Shown here in pieces: positions 1 to 6,634 of a stretch of 24,145 bases of DNA. Origin of the DNA: DASXRA01 sp036506155 (lineage in GTDB: Bacteria > Actinomycetota > Actinomycetes > Mycobacteriales > Jatrophihabitantaceae); assembly GCA_036506155.1 (NCBI GenBank), contig DASXSF010000003.1, positions 1-24,145 of the forward strand, written 5' to 3'. The notes below the pieces were generated by a model. That model made no database searches. It saw only the letters and a list, made by a program, of their open reading frames with translations, and had not been told where the DNA came from. The position numbers and the translations under genes were made by a program. Position 1 is the first letter of the stretch. Each line of letters opens with the position of its first letter.

Positions 1-345
1 TTGCGAGCGGTTTGCGGCAGCGCGAGTTCCGCAGCCATTGACCCTGGCGTGGTGGGCTGGTGGGCTTGGGGTGTGGGGGGATCGGCGGTCTTCGTCGGCC
101 GTGATCGGGAGTTGGCCCGCCTGCGCGCGGTAGTCGGCGGCGGCGAGGCGCGGCTGCTGCTCGTGGTCGGTGACGCCGGGGTTGGCAAGACCCGGCTGGT
201 CACCCAGGCGATGTCGCGTGTGGCTGCTGACGGCACGCTCGTGGTCTGGGGCGGATGCCTGCCGATGCGCGAGACGCTACCGCTGCTCCCGGTGGTAGAT
301 GCCCTCAGTGAGCTCGGCCGGATTGATCGCGGCGAGCCGCTGGAG
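1..345 (+). pseudogene. 5' fragment of a LuxR-type AAA ATPase regulator gene
   Basis: The frame carries the start of a STAND/AAA_16-type ATPase as found at the N-terminus of large LuxR-family regulators. It has FVGRDRELARL at residues 31-41, a Walker A motif GDAGVGKT at 57-64, then a helix and strand ending in LPLLPVVDALSEL. Family members run to about 900 residues and end in a LuxR helix-turn-helix; here homology-like sequence stops near base 345 and the frame runs on into antisense sequence of another gene. The true start may be the GTG at 73, because the Trp-rich stretch before it looks non-coding, but the gene could also begin left of the window. No product is expected beyond a nonfunctional ATPase stub. 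Confidence 0.6.
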
Positions 346-724
346 TCGAACCCGTTGTGCGGGTCGGAGGTGGTGACGATCGTAGAGCTACGCAGGACCG
401 CGGGTTGGATGCCGCGGTATTCGGCGAGCCCGTTCAGGTATGGCCCGGCGAGCAGGGTCTGGAGCGCAGCGGTGATCTGGTCGGGTGTGTCGGGAAGTAG
501 ATGCCGATAGCTGGCCAGTGGCTGCCCCAGTACAGCAGGTGGATCTGCGCCGTGTGCAGGATTGGGCCGCCATCGTCGACGAAGTGAGCGGTCCCAGGTG
601 CGGCCACGGTCCCCGCAGGTGGAGACGCGCTGGTGTTTAGCAGCACGAGTACGGCGATGCCCAGGCCCGCGGCCAGCTCGCGCAGCCCGGCCCGGGCCCG
701 ATGCGACCTCCGCCGGTCCGGCAC
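346..724 (-). pseudogene. Truncated, frameshifted secreted protein of unknown function
   Basis: Reading on the minus strand from a GTG at 724 gives a short basic N-terminus, a hydrophobic segment (residues about 16-30, GLGIAVLVLL) typical of a signal peptide, and a mature part containing HTAQIHLLYWGSHWPAIGIYF. The frame then breaks at a short GT repeat (485-490). In another frame the sequence continues plausibly as TPDQITAALQTLLAGPYLNG, followed by LAEYRGIQPAVLRSSTIVTT, down to about 346, where it ends abruptly against the ATPase fragment. A 2-base gain in the repeat explains the shift. I recognise the general look of an actinobacterial exported hypothetical protein but cannot give it a function. 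The gene is dead: it is frameshifted and has lost its 3' part. Confidence 0.5.
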
Positions 725-1286
725 GCGCGCCCCACAATCGACGCCGTCCGCGGCGGTGCGCGCTCGCTGCGGCGCGGGCAGTCACCGGGTCGGATTGCTG
801 ATCGACTTCTGCGCGGCCATGGCCTCGCTCCTTGACCTGTCGGGCGCCGGATCGGCGCCGAACACCGGTCAAGGTCCGGCTCTAAGGCAGCCGCACACAT
901 TGGGCGACCGGGGCCGATTTGGGGCAGGAGTGCCTTAGATTTCGGCGCCCTGCGGACGCACCATTCGACGCGCGACGGACCGCGCTAAGGCAGCGCGGCT
1001 CACCGGCTAGTCGAAGCTCAGGCCAACGTGGGCTGGGCCAAGATCCTTGACACAGCCTAGACATCGCCGGGGTCGCCGTGGCAGCCCGCGGACGCGCAGG
1101 AGCTGGCTCAGTGGTCTGTGCTCGGCCCCGGCTGGCCGGTGTCCTGGACCCGGGCGACAGCGACTTCGCGATCGTCACCCCCGACTGACGGGCACCGGGC
1201 GAGCGGCGAGGCTAGGGAGACTGGGGGTGCTGATGGCGTCGCCGACGAGCTTGGCGCCGGTGATCAGGCACCGATTGCTGTGCCCA
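725..1286. other. Stretch without a recognisable gene
   Basis: About 560 bases of GC-rich sequence. Several open frames exist on both strands, but none gives a convincing protein: they are Arg/Pro/Ala-rich as expected for chance frames. A possible C-terminal scrap on the plus strand ends at the stop codon near 1188 (DPGDSDFAIVTPD); I cannot assign it. The upstream signals of the minus-strand secreted-protein remnant should lie just right of 724, but I see no clear promoter. Confidence 0.4.
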
Positions 1287-1505
1287 TCACGCGTCCTCGG
1301 CGGTGTCGGCCGCGTCGACGGCTTCGGAGACGGTGCGGTGGAATTCACGGGCAGCGGAGCGGTCGCCTACGGCGGACAGCAAGCCGCCGACCTGGCCGAT
1401 CTCGCCCGCGATCAGCAGCCGCCCGCTGTTTAACGACTGTGATGCGGTGCGGGAGACAGAGACTCCATCGCTCGCCCTGCGCTGTCGTCGGTGAGCGTCA
1501 CCTCA
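1287..1505 (-). pseudogene. Possible C-terminal gene fragment, unidentified
   Basis: The minus-strand frame ending at the stop at 1287-1289 reads LLIAGEIGQVGGLLSAVGDR and SAAREFHRTVSEAVDAADTA shortly before the end, an amphipathic helical composition more protein-like than its neighbours. The frame is closed upstream by a stop near 1505 and holds no ATG or GTG in a sensible place, so it cannot be a complete gene. It most likely represents the 3' remnant of a lost gene. The family is not recognised. Confidence 0.25.
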
Positions 1506-1535
1506 CGACGAGAACGTGCGCTCCGGGGTGCCGGG

Positions 1536-2441
1536 TCAGGGTCGGACAGCGCGCAGGAGCAGATAGTCGATGACATGCCGTCGCCACAGTAGTTCCACTT
1601 GCCGCAGTAGCATGCGGGCGACCGTCCGGTGCCCGGCGGGCGCGGTCGGAGCATGCGACAATCGCGCCGCCGTAAGCCGAAGCGCCGGGGCGATCACGCG
1701 ATCACCGCATGTCTTTGCTTCGACGTCGACCAGGCCGGCTGCGCGAGCAGCCTCAATAATCTCTCGGGCGGTCATTGCTGTGTTCCGGCGCATGCCGAAC
1801 ACCCGCAGCTGAGTCAAACCGGCAATCAGCTCGGCGGGATCGCGCGGCCACCGTTGAACAGCGATGTCGGAGATGCTCAGTACGCCGCCAGGGCGAAGTA
1901 CGCGGTAGCACTCCTCGAAGAAGGCACTGCGGGACCGGAAATGGAACGCCGCCTCCACGCTGATAATCCCGTCGGCCTTGGCAGCGGCAATTGGCAATCG
2001 AACCGCGTCACCTACTACTGGCGCAGCAGCGGCCGCGGCAAGCTGATCCCGGCCGGCGGCAAGCTGCCACTCGGCAATGTTGACCGCGACGAGCCGATGG
2101 GGGCGAAGCACGCCAGCGATCAGAGGATCCTGGGTGCCCAGCCCGTTGCCGATATCAAGGATCACACCGCCCGCGGGCAGCGCCGCCGCCATCGTTTCCA
2201 CAAGCCGGCGGCATGCGTGTTCGGCTTCATCCTCTGAACCTGGACCGTCCCACAGCCCTAGGTTCAGCCAGCCCGGCGCCAGGGCCAGGAAGCAGTCTGA
2301 TCCAATGCTTTCGTACACCCGCGCGGCAGGATTCCGGCCCTGCTTGAAGATCTCACCGACATGGCGCACATGCTGGTTTGTCCATCCGGTCGTGGACCGC
2401 GCCCTGGTTGCCAGCTGCTGCATGATGGTGCCGATGATCAT
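1536..2441 (-). CDS. SAM-dependent methyltransferase (class I)
   Basis: Protein of about 301 residues with a class I methyltransferase fold. Motif I is VILDIGNGLGTQD (DxGxGxG, binds S-adenosylmethionine). It is followed by the acidic-loop strand LVAVNIAEWQL, the motif VVGDAVRLPIA and ADGIISVEAAFHF, and then YRVLRPGGVLSISDI, typical of Methyltransf_11 small-molecule O/N/C-methyltransferases such as those tailoring polyketides and sterols. The substrate cannot be read from sequence. I chose ATG at 2441 because GAGGTG lies 6 bases before it; the frame also allows GTG at 2450. Upstream in frame, a strong GAGGAG (2479-2484) sits 7 bases before an ATC codon at 2471, which would add ITIGEADIEV. An ATC start is possible but unproven. 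No biosynthetic partners adjoin it. Confidence 0.8.
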   Translation of the reverse strand: MIIGTIMQQLATRARSTTGWTNQHVRHVGEIFKQGRNPAARVYESIGSDCFLALAPGWLNLGLWDGPGSEDEAEHACRRLVETMAAALPAGGVILDIGNGLGTQDPLIAGVLRPHRLVAVNIAEWQLAAGRDQLAAAAAAPVVGDAVRLPIAAAKADGIISVEAAFHFRSRSAFFEECYRVLRPGGVLSISDIAVQRWPRDPAELIAGLTQLRVFGMRRNTAMTAREIIEAARAAGLVDVEAKTCGDRVIAPALRLTAARLSHAPTAPAGHRTVARMLLRQVELLWRRHVIDYLLLRAVRP

Positions 2442-2446
2442 CTTGT

Positions 2447-2644
2447 TCACCTCGATGTCAGCTTCGCCGATGGTGATGCTCCTCGGGTCGGCGTGCTAGG
2501 CATCGCGCCGTGTGTGCCCGAGCCCGATCCCTGCAGGCGGCTTTGGGGTCGTTCGGCCTCGCAGAGCCCGGTCCTGGTCGTCATCTCGTCGCCGAATGCG
2601 TCTTGGAGCGCGCCGGCGATCGCGCTGCCGTCCAGCGGTGGCAT
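2447..2644 (-). pseudogene. DUF6510-like small protein, broken
   Basis: The ATG at 2644 lies 12 bases after the stop of the reductase pseudogene and has a GAGG six bases ahead of it. The protein begins MPPLDGSAIAGALQDAFG and then DEMTTRTGLC, which resembles the N-terminus of actinobacterial DUF6510 proteins. From memory these are small Cys-rich, zinc-ribbon-like proteins found beside sulfite-oxidase-like and reductase genes. After the first Cys the sequence loses all further Cys and becomes Ser/Thr/Pro-rich up to the stop at 2447, so a frameshift or small rearrangement just after codon 30 is likely. The family assignment rests on the first 30 residues plus context. Confidence 0.45.
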
Positions 2645-2656
2645 GGCTACCTCGTC

Positions 2657-3404
2657 TCAGGTGCCGCTCGGTCCGAATCGCTCGGTTCTGATGCGGCCGG
2701 GGTCGTGGCAGGCTTCGACGAGCTGTCCGCCGATCGCCTCGACGAAGCCGGTGGGCCCGCAGATGTAGATCAGCGGGTGTTCAGCGGGCGGCCATGACAC
2801 CTCGCGAAGCAGCTCGGGGCTGATGCGCCCGCGGTGTCCCTGCCAGCCCTCGGGCCACGCGCGGGTGAGCGCCGTTCGCACGGCAACGCGGTGGTCCGAC
2901 ATGAGGGACTCGAGCTCCTGCCGGTAGCACCTCGTCCAGGGAGCGGGCGGAGTAGAGGAGCCGCACTGCGGCGTCGCTGCCGCTGGCGACGTGGTGCCGC
3001 AGCATGGCTCGCAACGGCACGACCCCGGAGCCGCCGGCGATCAGCAGCAGCGGACCGCCGGATGATCGCTCCCAGACGAAGTAGCCGCCGATCGGTCCGC
3101 GGAGCTCGAGCTCGTCACCTGGCCTGAGCTGGTCCACGAGGTACGGCGAGACCTCCCCGTCGTCGAGGCGCTCGATCGTCAGGAGCAGGTGAGTGTCCTC
3201 GGGACCGGATGCCATCGAGTAGCTGCGCTGCGCCTGATAGCCGTCCTAGGCCGTGAGCCGGACATCGACGTGCTGCCCGGCGCGGTGGCCGGGCCACGCG
3301 GGCGGTTCGAGCAGGAGGCTCGTGCACCGGGGGGTTTCCTCGACGACGTCGACGACCTTGGCGAACTGCCAGCTCAGTCGCCTTGGTATCGCTGCTCTAG
3401 CCAT
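2657..3404 (-). pseudogene. Ferredoxin-reductase-like FAD/NAD(P) oxidoreductase, inactivated
   Basis: Translating from ATG at 3404 gives KVVDVVEETPRCTSLLLEPP and the FAD-binding start GHRAGQHVDVRL. An in-frame TAG at 3246-3248 follows, where Glu would be expected. After the stop the frame resumes with YQAQRSYSMASGPEDTHLLL, GPIGGYFVWE and the nucleotide-binding LLLIAGGSGVVPLRAMLRHH. The frame breaks at 2924-2928 (LDEVL, then a 2-base loss) and continues in another frame as YRQELESLMSDHRVAV and LIYICGPTGFVEAIGGQLV to the stop at 2657. Together these fragments make a complete ferredoxin-NADP reductase-type protein of about 248 residues, with two inactivating lesions. It overlaps the 3' end of the molybdopterin gene by 31 bases and was presumably its electron-transfer partner. 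Confidence 0.8.
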
Positions 3405-3979
3405 GGGTCACCGTGGTTGTGGTAGCCGTAGGTCTCCCAGAAGCCGGGCTCGTCGGCGTGCGTCAGCCTCAGACCGCGCACCCATTTGGCGCTCTTCCAG
3501 AAGTAGAGGTGCGGGATGAGCAGCCGCGCCGGGCCACCGTGTTCGGGCTGCAGCGGCTCGCCGCCGAACTCGTAGGCGACACAGGCCCGGCTGTTGGTCA
3601 CGTCCTCGAGCGCCAGGTTCGTCGTGTAGCCGCCGTCGCACCACGCCGTCACGTACTGCGCGTCGCCGCCGACTCCCTCCAGAAGCTTGTCGACTGATAC
3701 GCCCTTCCAGCTGGTGTCGAGCTTCGACCACTTCGTCACGCAGTGGATGTCGACCGTGATCGTCTCGGACGGCAGCGTGCGGAAGTCCTGCCACTGCCAC
3801 GACACCGGGTGCTCGATTGCCCCACCGATGGCGAAGCTCCACTCCTCCAGCGGCGTGTGCGGCGTCGGACCGGCTGACAGGACCGGGAAGTCGCCGGTGA
3901 CGTACTGCCCGGGCGGAACGCGAGAAGCGTCCGCCACGGGCTGTCGTCGCCCCGCGAAGCCCCGGCTGACCCGAGACAT
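3374..3979 (-). CDS. Sulfite-oxidase-like molybdopterin oxidoreductase
   Basis: 201 residues of the oxidoreductase molybdopterin-binding domain (sulfite oxidase/YedY superfamily). Visible are VSWQWQDFRTLP, DIHCVTKWSKLDTSWKGV with Cys80 as the likely molybdenum ligand, VTAWCDGGYTTNLAL, and the C-terminal HGGPARLLIPHLYFWKSAKW and GYHNHGDPW. There is no Tat signal peptide and no dimerisation domain, so this is the short, probably cytoplasmic form. GGAG lies six bases before the ATG. The gene is intact, yet its presumed reductase partner just downstream is a pseudogene. It lies 46 bases after the alpha/beta hydrolase on the same strand and may share that gene's promoter. The substrate is unknown. 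Confidence 0.85.
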   Translation of the reverse strand: MSRVSRGFAGRRQPVADASRVPPGQYVTGDFPVLSAGPTPHTPLEEWSFAIGGAIEHPVSWQWQDFRTLPSETITVDIHCVTKWSKLDTSWKGVSVDKLLEGVGGDAQYVTAWCDGGYTTNLALEDVTNSRACVAYEFGGEPLQPEHGGPARLLIPHLYFWKSAKWVRGLRLTHADEPGFWETYGYHNHGDPWLEQRYQGD

Positions 3980-4025
3980 CAGGCGCTCCGGACGCGGCGC
4001 TGGCGGCTGCTGACTGCGAGGCTCG

Positions 4026-4742
4026 TCACGCGGCCCGGTTTGCCAGGCACGCCATCACCGCCTCGCGAATAACACCCGCGACGATGTCCGGCCTGGACAA
4101 CATCAGGAAGTGTGAGGCGCCGTCGACCTCCGTCACTGTGGAGCCGGCGCGGGCGTACTGGAAGCGGTGCAGCTCGGGAGCGACCGGGCGGTCAGCGGTG
4201 CCGAACACCGCCCAGGACGGCTTGGTGCGCCAGGCAGCAGCGGCGGCGGGATCGTCGAACGCCGTGGCCGAGATGGGACGTTGCGCGTGCGCCAGGAACG
4301 CCGCATCAGCGTCGGGCACGTCAGCGGCGAAGACGTCGTGGAAACGCTCGCGGTCGACCGACACCTCGACACCGCCGTCGGGTAACACGCGTTGCTGCAG
4401 GAGCGGGCCCATCGCGAGCGACGGATAGCGCGACTGCAGGTCGCTCACCGACTCGCCCTCGTCGGGCACGAGGCCAGCCACATACACGAGTCCGGCTACC
4501 TTGTCCGAGGCGCCGGCGACGCTGATCACGGAACCGCTATACGAATGGCCCACCAGCACGACGGGCCCGTCAAGTTGGTCGATGACCGCCCCGATGTAGG
4601 CGGCGTCGTTCGCGACGCCGCGAAGCGGATTCGGCGGCGCGAGAACCGTGTACTCGTCACTGTTGAGGAGGTCGAACACGGGCCGCCAACTCGACGCGTC
4701 TCCGAATCCGCCGTGAACAAGGACAACCGTTGGTTTGGACAT
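4026..4742 (-). CDS. Alpha/beta hydrolase
   Basis: 238-residue alpha/beta hydrolase, probably a cytoplasmic esterase or lactonase. It shows VVLVHGGFGDASSW (oxyanion-hole HGG, residues 10-12), the nucleophile elbow VGHSYSG with Ser67, FGTADRPVAP near the acid residue, and the catalytic His211 in DGASHFLML. It resembles EstC-type carboxylesterase-like hydrolases. I chose ATG at 4742 because AAAGG stands a few bases ahead; the longer frame to 4823 would translate operator sequence. Its promoter carries two palindromes identical in form to those in front of the MFS/hxlR pair, so it is probably controlled by the HxlR regulator encoded 3 kb away. The substrate cannot be read, though the link to an isomerase-like protein makes a lactone or enol-lactone plausible. 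Confidence 0.85.
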   Translation of the reverse strand: MSKPTVVLVHGGFGDASSWRPVFDLLNSDEYTVLAPPNPLRGVANDAAYIGAVIDQLDGPVVLVGHSYSGSVISVAGASDKVAGLVYVAGLVPDEGESVSDLQSRYPSLAMGPLLQQRVLPDGGVEVSVDRERFHDVFAADVPDADAAFLAHAQRPISATAFDDPAAAAAWRTKPSWAVFGTADRPVAPELHRFQYARAGSTVTEVDGASHFLMLSRPDIVAGVIREAVMACLANRAA

Positions 4743-4758
4743 GAGATTACCTTTCATG

Positions 4759-4773
4759 GTTCGGTGACTGAAC
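4759..4773. promoter_or_regulatory. Operator O1, imperfect palindrome before the hydrolase gene
   Basis: GTTCGGT-G-ACTGAAC, a 15-bp palindrome with one mismatch, lying between the predicted -10 and the hydrolase start codon. It matches the site at 7899-7913 in form and relative position. Inferred target: the HxlR regulator at 7974. Confidence 0.65.
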
Positions 4774-4788
4774 TCCTGCGTTGGCGAC

Positions 4789-4816
4789 GCTAGAGGTTCG
4801 GTCACCGAACTCGCAA
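4789..4816 (-). promoter_or_regulatory. Hydrolase promoter with operator O2 in the spacer
   Basis: On the minus strand, -35 TTGCGA (4811-4816), a 16-base spacer and -10 TCTAGC (4789-4794). The spacer is filled by the perfect palindrome GTTCGGT-C-ACCGAAC (4796-4810). The layout is the same as at 7930-7957, so a repressor bound here would block RNA polymerase. Confidence 0.65.
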
Positions 4817-4843
4817 GCGGCACGGCCGCTTAGTGATCCATTT

Positions 4844-4919
4844 CTCTAAGTAAACGATTAAGTTTACTTACGTCGCCGTCACGGCTACCTTCCGAGTACA
4901 CCTGATCGTTTACTTAGAG
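4844..4919. promoter_or_regulatory. Nested inverted-repeat operator before the SDR gene, probable TetR site
   Basis: CTCTAAGTAAACGAT (4844-4858) is repeated exactly as its reverse complement at 4905-4919. A third copy of the core in inverted orientation (GTTTACTTA, 4862-4870) makes a perfect 9-bp palindrome with 4847-4855, spaced by six bases. These AT-rich boxes stand out in GC-rich sequence. The right-hand copy ends within the ribosome binding site of the SDR gene. The TetR regulator encoded just after the SDR is the obvious candidate binder. Confidence 0.65.
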
Positions 4920-4933
4920 GAAGGGTGAACGCC

Positions 4934-5773
4934 GTGGCTCACAAGACTTGGTTCATCACGGGGACGTCGCGAGGCTTCGGCCGGCTGTGGGCGACTGCAG
5001 CGTTGGAACGGGGCGACAAGGTGGCCGCCACTGCTCGCGACACCGGTTCGCTGGCCGACCTCGTCGACAAATATCAAGATGCTGTGCTGCCCATCGCCCT
5101 CGACGTGACAGATCGCGAGGCCGGGCACGAAGCAGTGAACGCCGCACACGAGCACTTCGGACGCCTGGACGTGGTGGTGAACAACGCGGGTATCGGACTG
5201 TTCGGGGCAGTCGAGGAGTCCAGCGAGGCCCAAGCTCGCGAGCAGTTCGACACCAACTTCTTCGGCTCGCTGTGGGTGACCCAGGCGGCTCTCCCCCTGC
5301 TACGCGGGCAGGGCGGCGGCCACATTCTGCAGGTCTCCTCGGTCTTCGGAGTGACGACGTTCCCGTATGCGGGTCTCTACAACGCCAGCAAGTGGGCAGT
5401 TGAGGGACTGGTCCAGACGCTGGCATCGGAAGTGGCGGCGTTCGGGATCAAGACGACGCTAATCGAGCCGGGCCCGTACGGGACCGATTGGGCCGGGTCA
5501 GCCCGCCACACGATGCCGCTGTCGGCGTATGACCAGCTGCGCGAGGCCTTCTCCAACAGCAGCGTGGTCTTCGTCGATCCAGCCAACACCCCGAAAGCGA
5601 TCCTCGCCGTCGTCGACGCCGAGAATCCACCGCTGCGGGTATTCCTGGGCATCGGAGCCCGTGAGACGGTCAGCGCCGACTACCAAAGCCGCATCGAGCA
5701 GTGGGGCACGTGGGCCGACGTCGCCGCTTCGGCGCACTCTGGACCTCGACCCGGACTTCCGCTACCCGCTTGA
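4934..5773 (+). CDS. Short-chain dehydrogenase/reductase (SDR)
   Basis: 279-residue classical SDR. It has the Rossmann motif TGTSRGFG (residues 10-17), LDVTD, NNAG (83-86), the catalytic Ser135/136, and YNASK with Tyr149 and Lys153. It is an NAD(P)-dependent oxidoreductase of unknown substrate. The GTG at 4934 is preferred over the GTG at 4925 because GAGGAAGG ends 9 bases before it, whereas 4925 directly follows the binding site; family members also start M-x-H-K-T-W. The last 14 codons (SGPRPGLPLPA) look out of frame: a one-base shift near 5742 would give LDPDFRYPLET and a stop at 5801, a more natural tail. The catalytic part is unaffected. It is probably repressed by the TetR at 5916. Confidence 0.85.
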   Translation: MAHKTWFITGTSRGFGRLWATAALERGDKVAATARDTGSLADLVDKYQDAVLPIALDVTDREAGHEAVNAAHEHFGRLDVVVNNAGIGLFGAVEESSEAQAREQFDTNFFGSLWVTQAALPLLRGQGGGHILQVSSVFGVTTFPYAGLYNASKWAVEGLVQTLASEVAAFGIKTTLIEPGPYGTDWAGSARHTMPLSAYDQLREAFSNSSVVFVDPANTPKAILAVVDAENPPLRVFLGIGARETVSADYQSRIEQWGTWADVAASAHSGPRPGLPLPA

Positions 5774-5863
5774 GACGTGGGCATCAGGCCCCAGGCGATA
5801 ACCCGGCTCCCACGGAACATGTGAGCTCTACTCAGCGGGCAGGACCTGTGGGCGCCGACGGGG

Positions 5864-5883
5864 ATGGCGGCCCGTGCCGCCAT
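5864..5883. terminator. Hairpin after the SDR gene, likely terminator
   Basis: ATGGCGGC-ccgt-GCCGCCAT: a perfect 8-bp GC-rich stem with a 4-base loop between the SDR end and the tetR start. There is no T-run, as is usual in high-GC actinobacteria. Confidence 0.55.
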
Positions 5884-5903
5884 TCCGCAAACACCAGGTC
5901 GAC

Positions 5904-5909
5904 TAGCTT
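5904..5909 (+). promoter_or_regulatory. Possible -10 of a leaderless tetR promoter
   Basis: TAGCTT ends six bases before the GTG start at 5916 and no ribosome binding site is visible, which fits a leaderless transcript. No convincing -35 is seen. Confidence 0.3.
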
Positions 5910-5915
5910 GGGACC

Positions 5916-6527
5916 GTGAGCAGTTCGACGGAACCGATCCGCAAGCGCGGGGAGGCAGCGCGCCAGCGAATCCTGGACGCCGCCGAGGAACTGTTCTTCA
6001 ACAAGGGAATCAACGCCACTGCAGTTGAAGATGTGGCCGAGGCGGCCCGCGTGTCGAAACGAACCCTGTACGCCTACTTCGAGAGCAAGGATGACCTCGC
6101 CCAGGCTTACCTCGATCGGCTCAGGGCCAAACCTGACACGGTGGATGCCGCGACAACCCATCCCGAACTGGACCCCAAGACGCGGCTGCTGCAAGTACTC
6201 GCCGACGGCCCTGCCGGTGACCAGCCGCTACGCGGCTGTGCCTTCCTCAATGCCGCCGTCGAGGAGCCTGATCCAGACGCCCCGATCCATCAGCTCGTCA
6301 TAGAACAAAAGCAGGATTTCGCGGCGCGCATCAGCGACCTCGCCCGAGAGCTCGGCGCTCGCGACCCGGACATGCTCGGGCGGCGACTCGCCCTGCTCTA
6401 CGACGGCGCCGCCGCGGGAATGACAGCCCTCAACAGCCCAGCCCCCCTACACACAGCTCGAGATCTCGCGGCTGAGCTGATCGACGACGCCCTGCCGCGC
6501 ACTCGCCGCAAGACCCGCAGCAAGTAA
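5916..6527 (+). CDS. TetR/AcrR-family transcriptional regulator
   Basis: 203 residues. The N-terminus has the TetR DNA-binding domain: RQRILDAAEELFFNKGINAT, then the helix-turn-helix VAEAARVSKRTLYAYFESKD at about residues 40-59. The C-terminal ligand and dimer domain contains PLRGCAFLNAAVEE, common in TetR proteins linked to redox enzymes. The GTG start has no clear binding site and may be leaderless. The gene follows the SDR by 142 bases with a hairpin between them. The likely operator is the nested repeat at 4844-4919 before the SDR, and the likely role is ligand-relieved repression of the SDR. The ligand is unknown. Confidence 0.88.
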   Translation: MSSSTEPIRKRGEAARQRILDAAEELFFNKGINATAVEDVAEAARVSKRTLYAYFESKDDLAQAYLDRLRAKPDTVDAATTHPELDPKTRLLQVLADGPAGDQPLRGCAFLNAAVEEPDPDAPIHQLVIEQKQDFAARISDLARELGARDPDMLGRRLALLYDGAAAGMTALNSPAPLHTARDLAAELIDDALPRTRRKTRSK

Positions 6528-6530
6528 CAT

Positions 6531-6590
6531 CCGGGGACCCACGCCGGAGAGAACTTCGCCAACGCAATACCCGCTCCGGCGTGATCCCGG
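6531..6590. terminator. Bidirectional terminator between tetR and the MFS gene
   Basis: Perfect 9-bp inverted repeat ACGCCGGAG (6541-6549) / CTCCGGCGT (6574-6582), extended by outer CCGGG/CCCGG arms (6531-6535, 6586-6590). It sits between two convergent genes. Confidence 0.6.
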
Positions 6591-6634
6591 CTCGACATAG
6601 TGGCCAGCGCAAGGCCGTCTCTCGCTGGCGGACG

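Noticed and set aside
340..370. GTCGAACCC-like stretch as a tRNA T-arm
   Set aside because: No acceptor or anticodon arm can be built around it; it lies within gene-fragment sequence.
4743..4823. N-terminal extension of the alpha/beta hydrolase
   Set aside because: The codons before 4742 translate the operator palindromes, and a ribosome site precedes the internal ATG.
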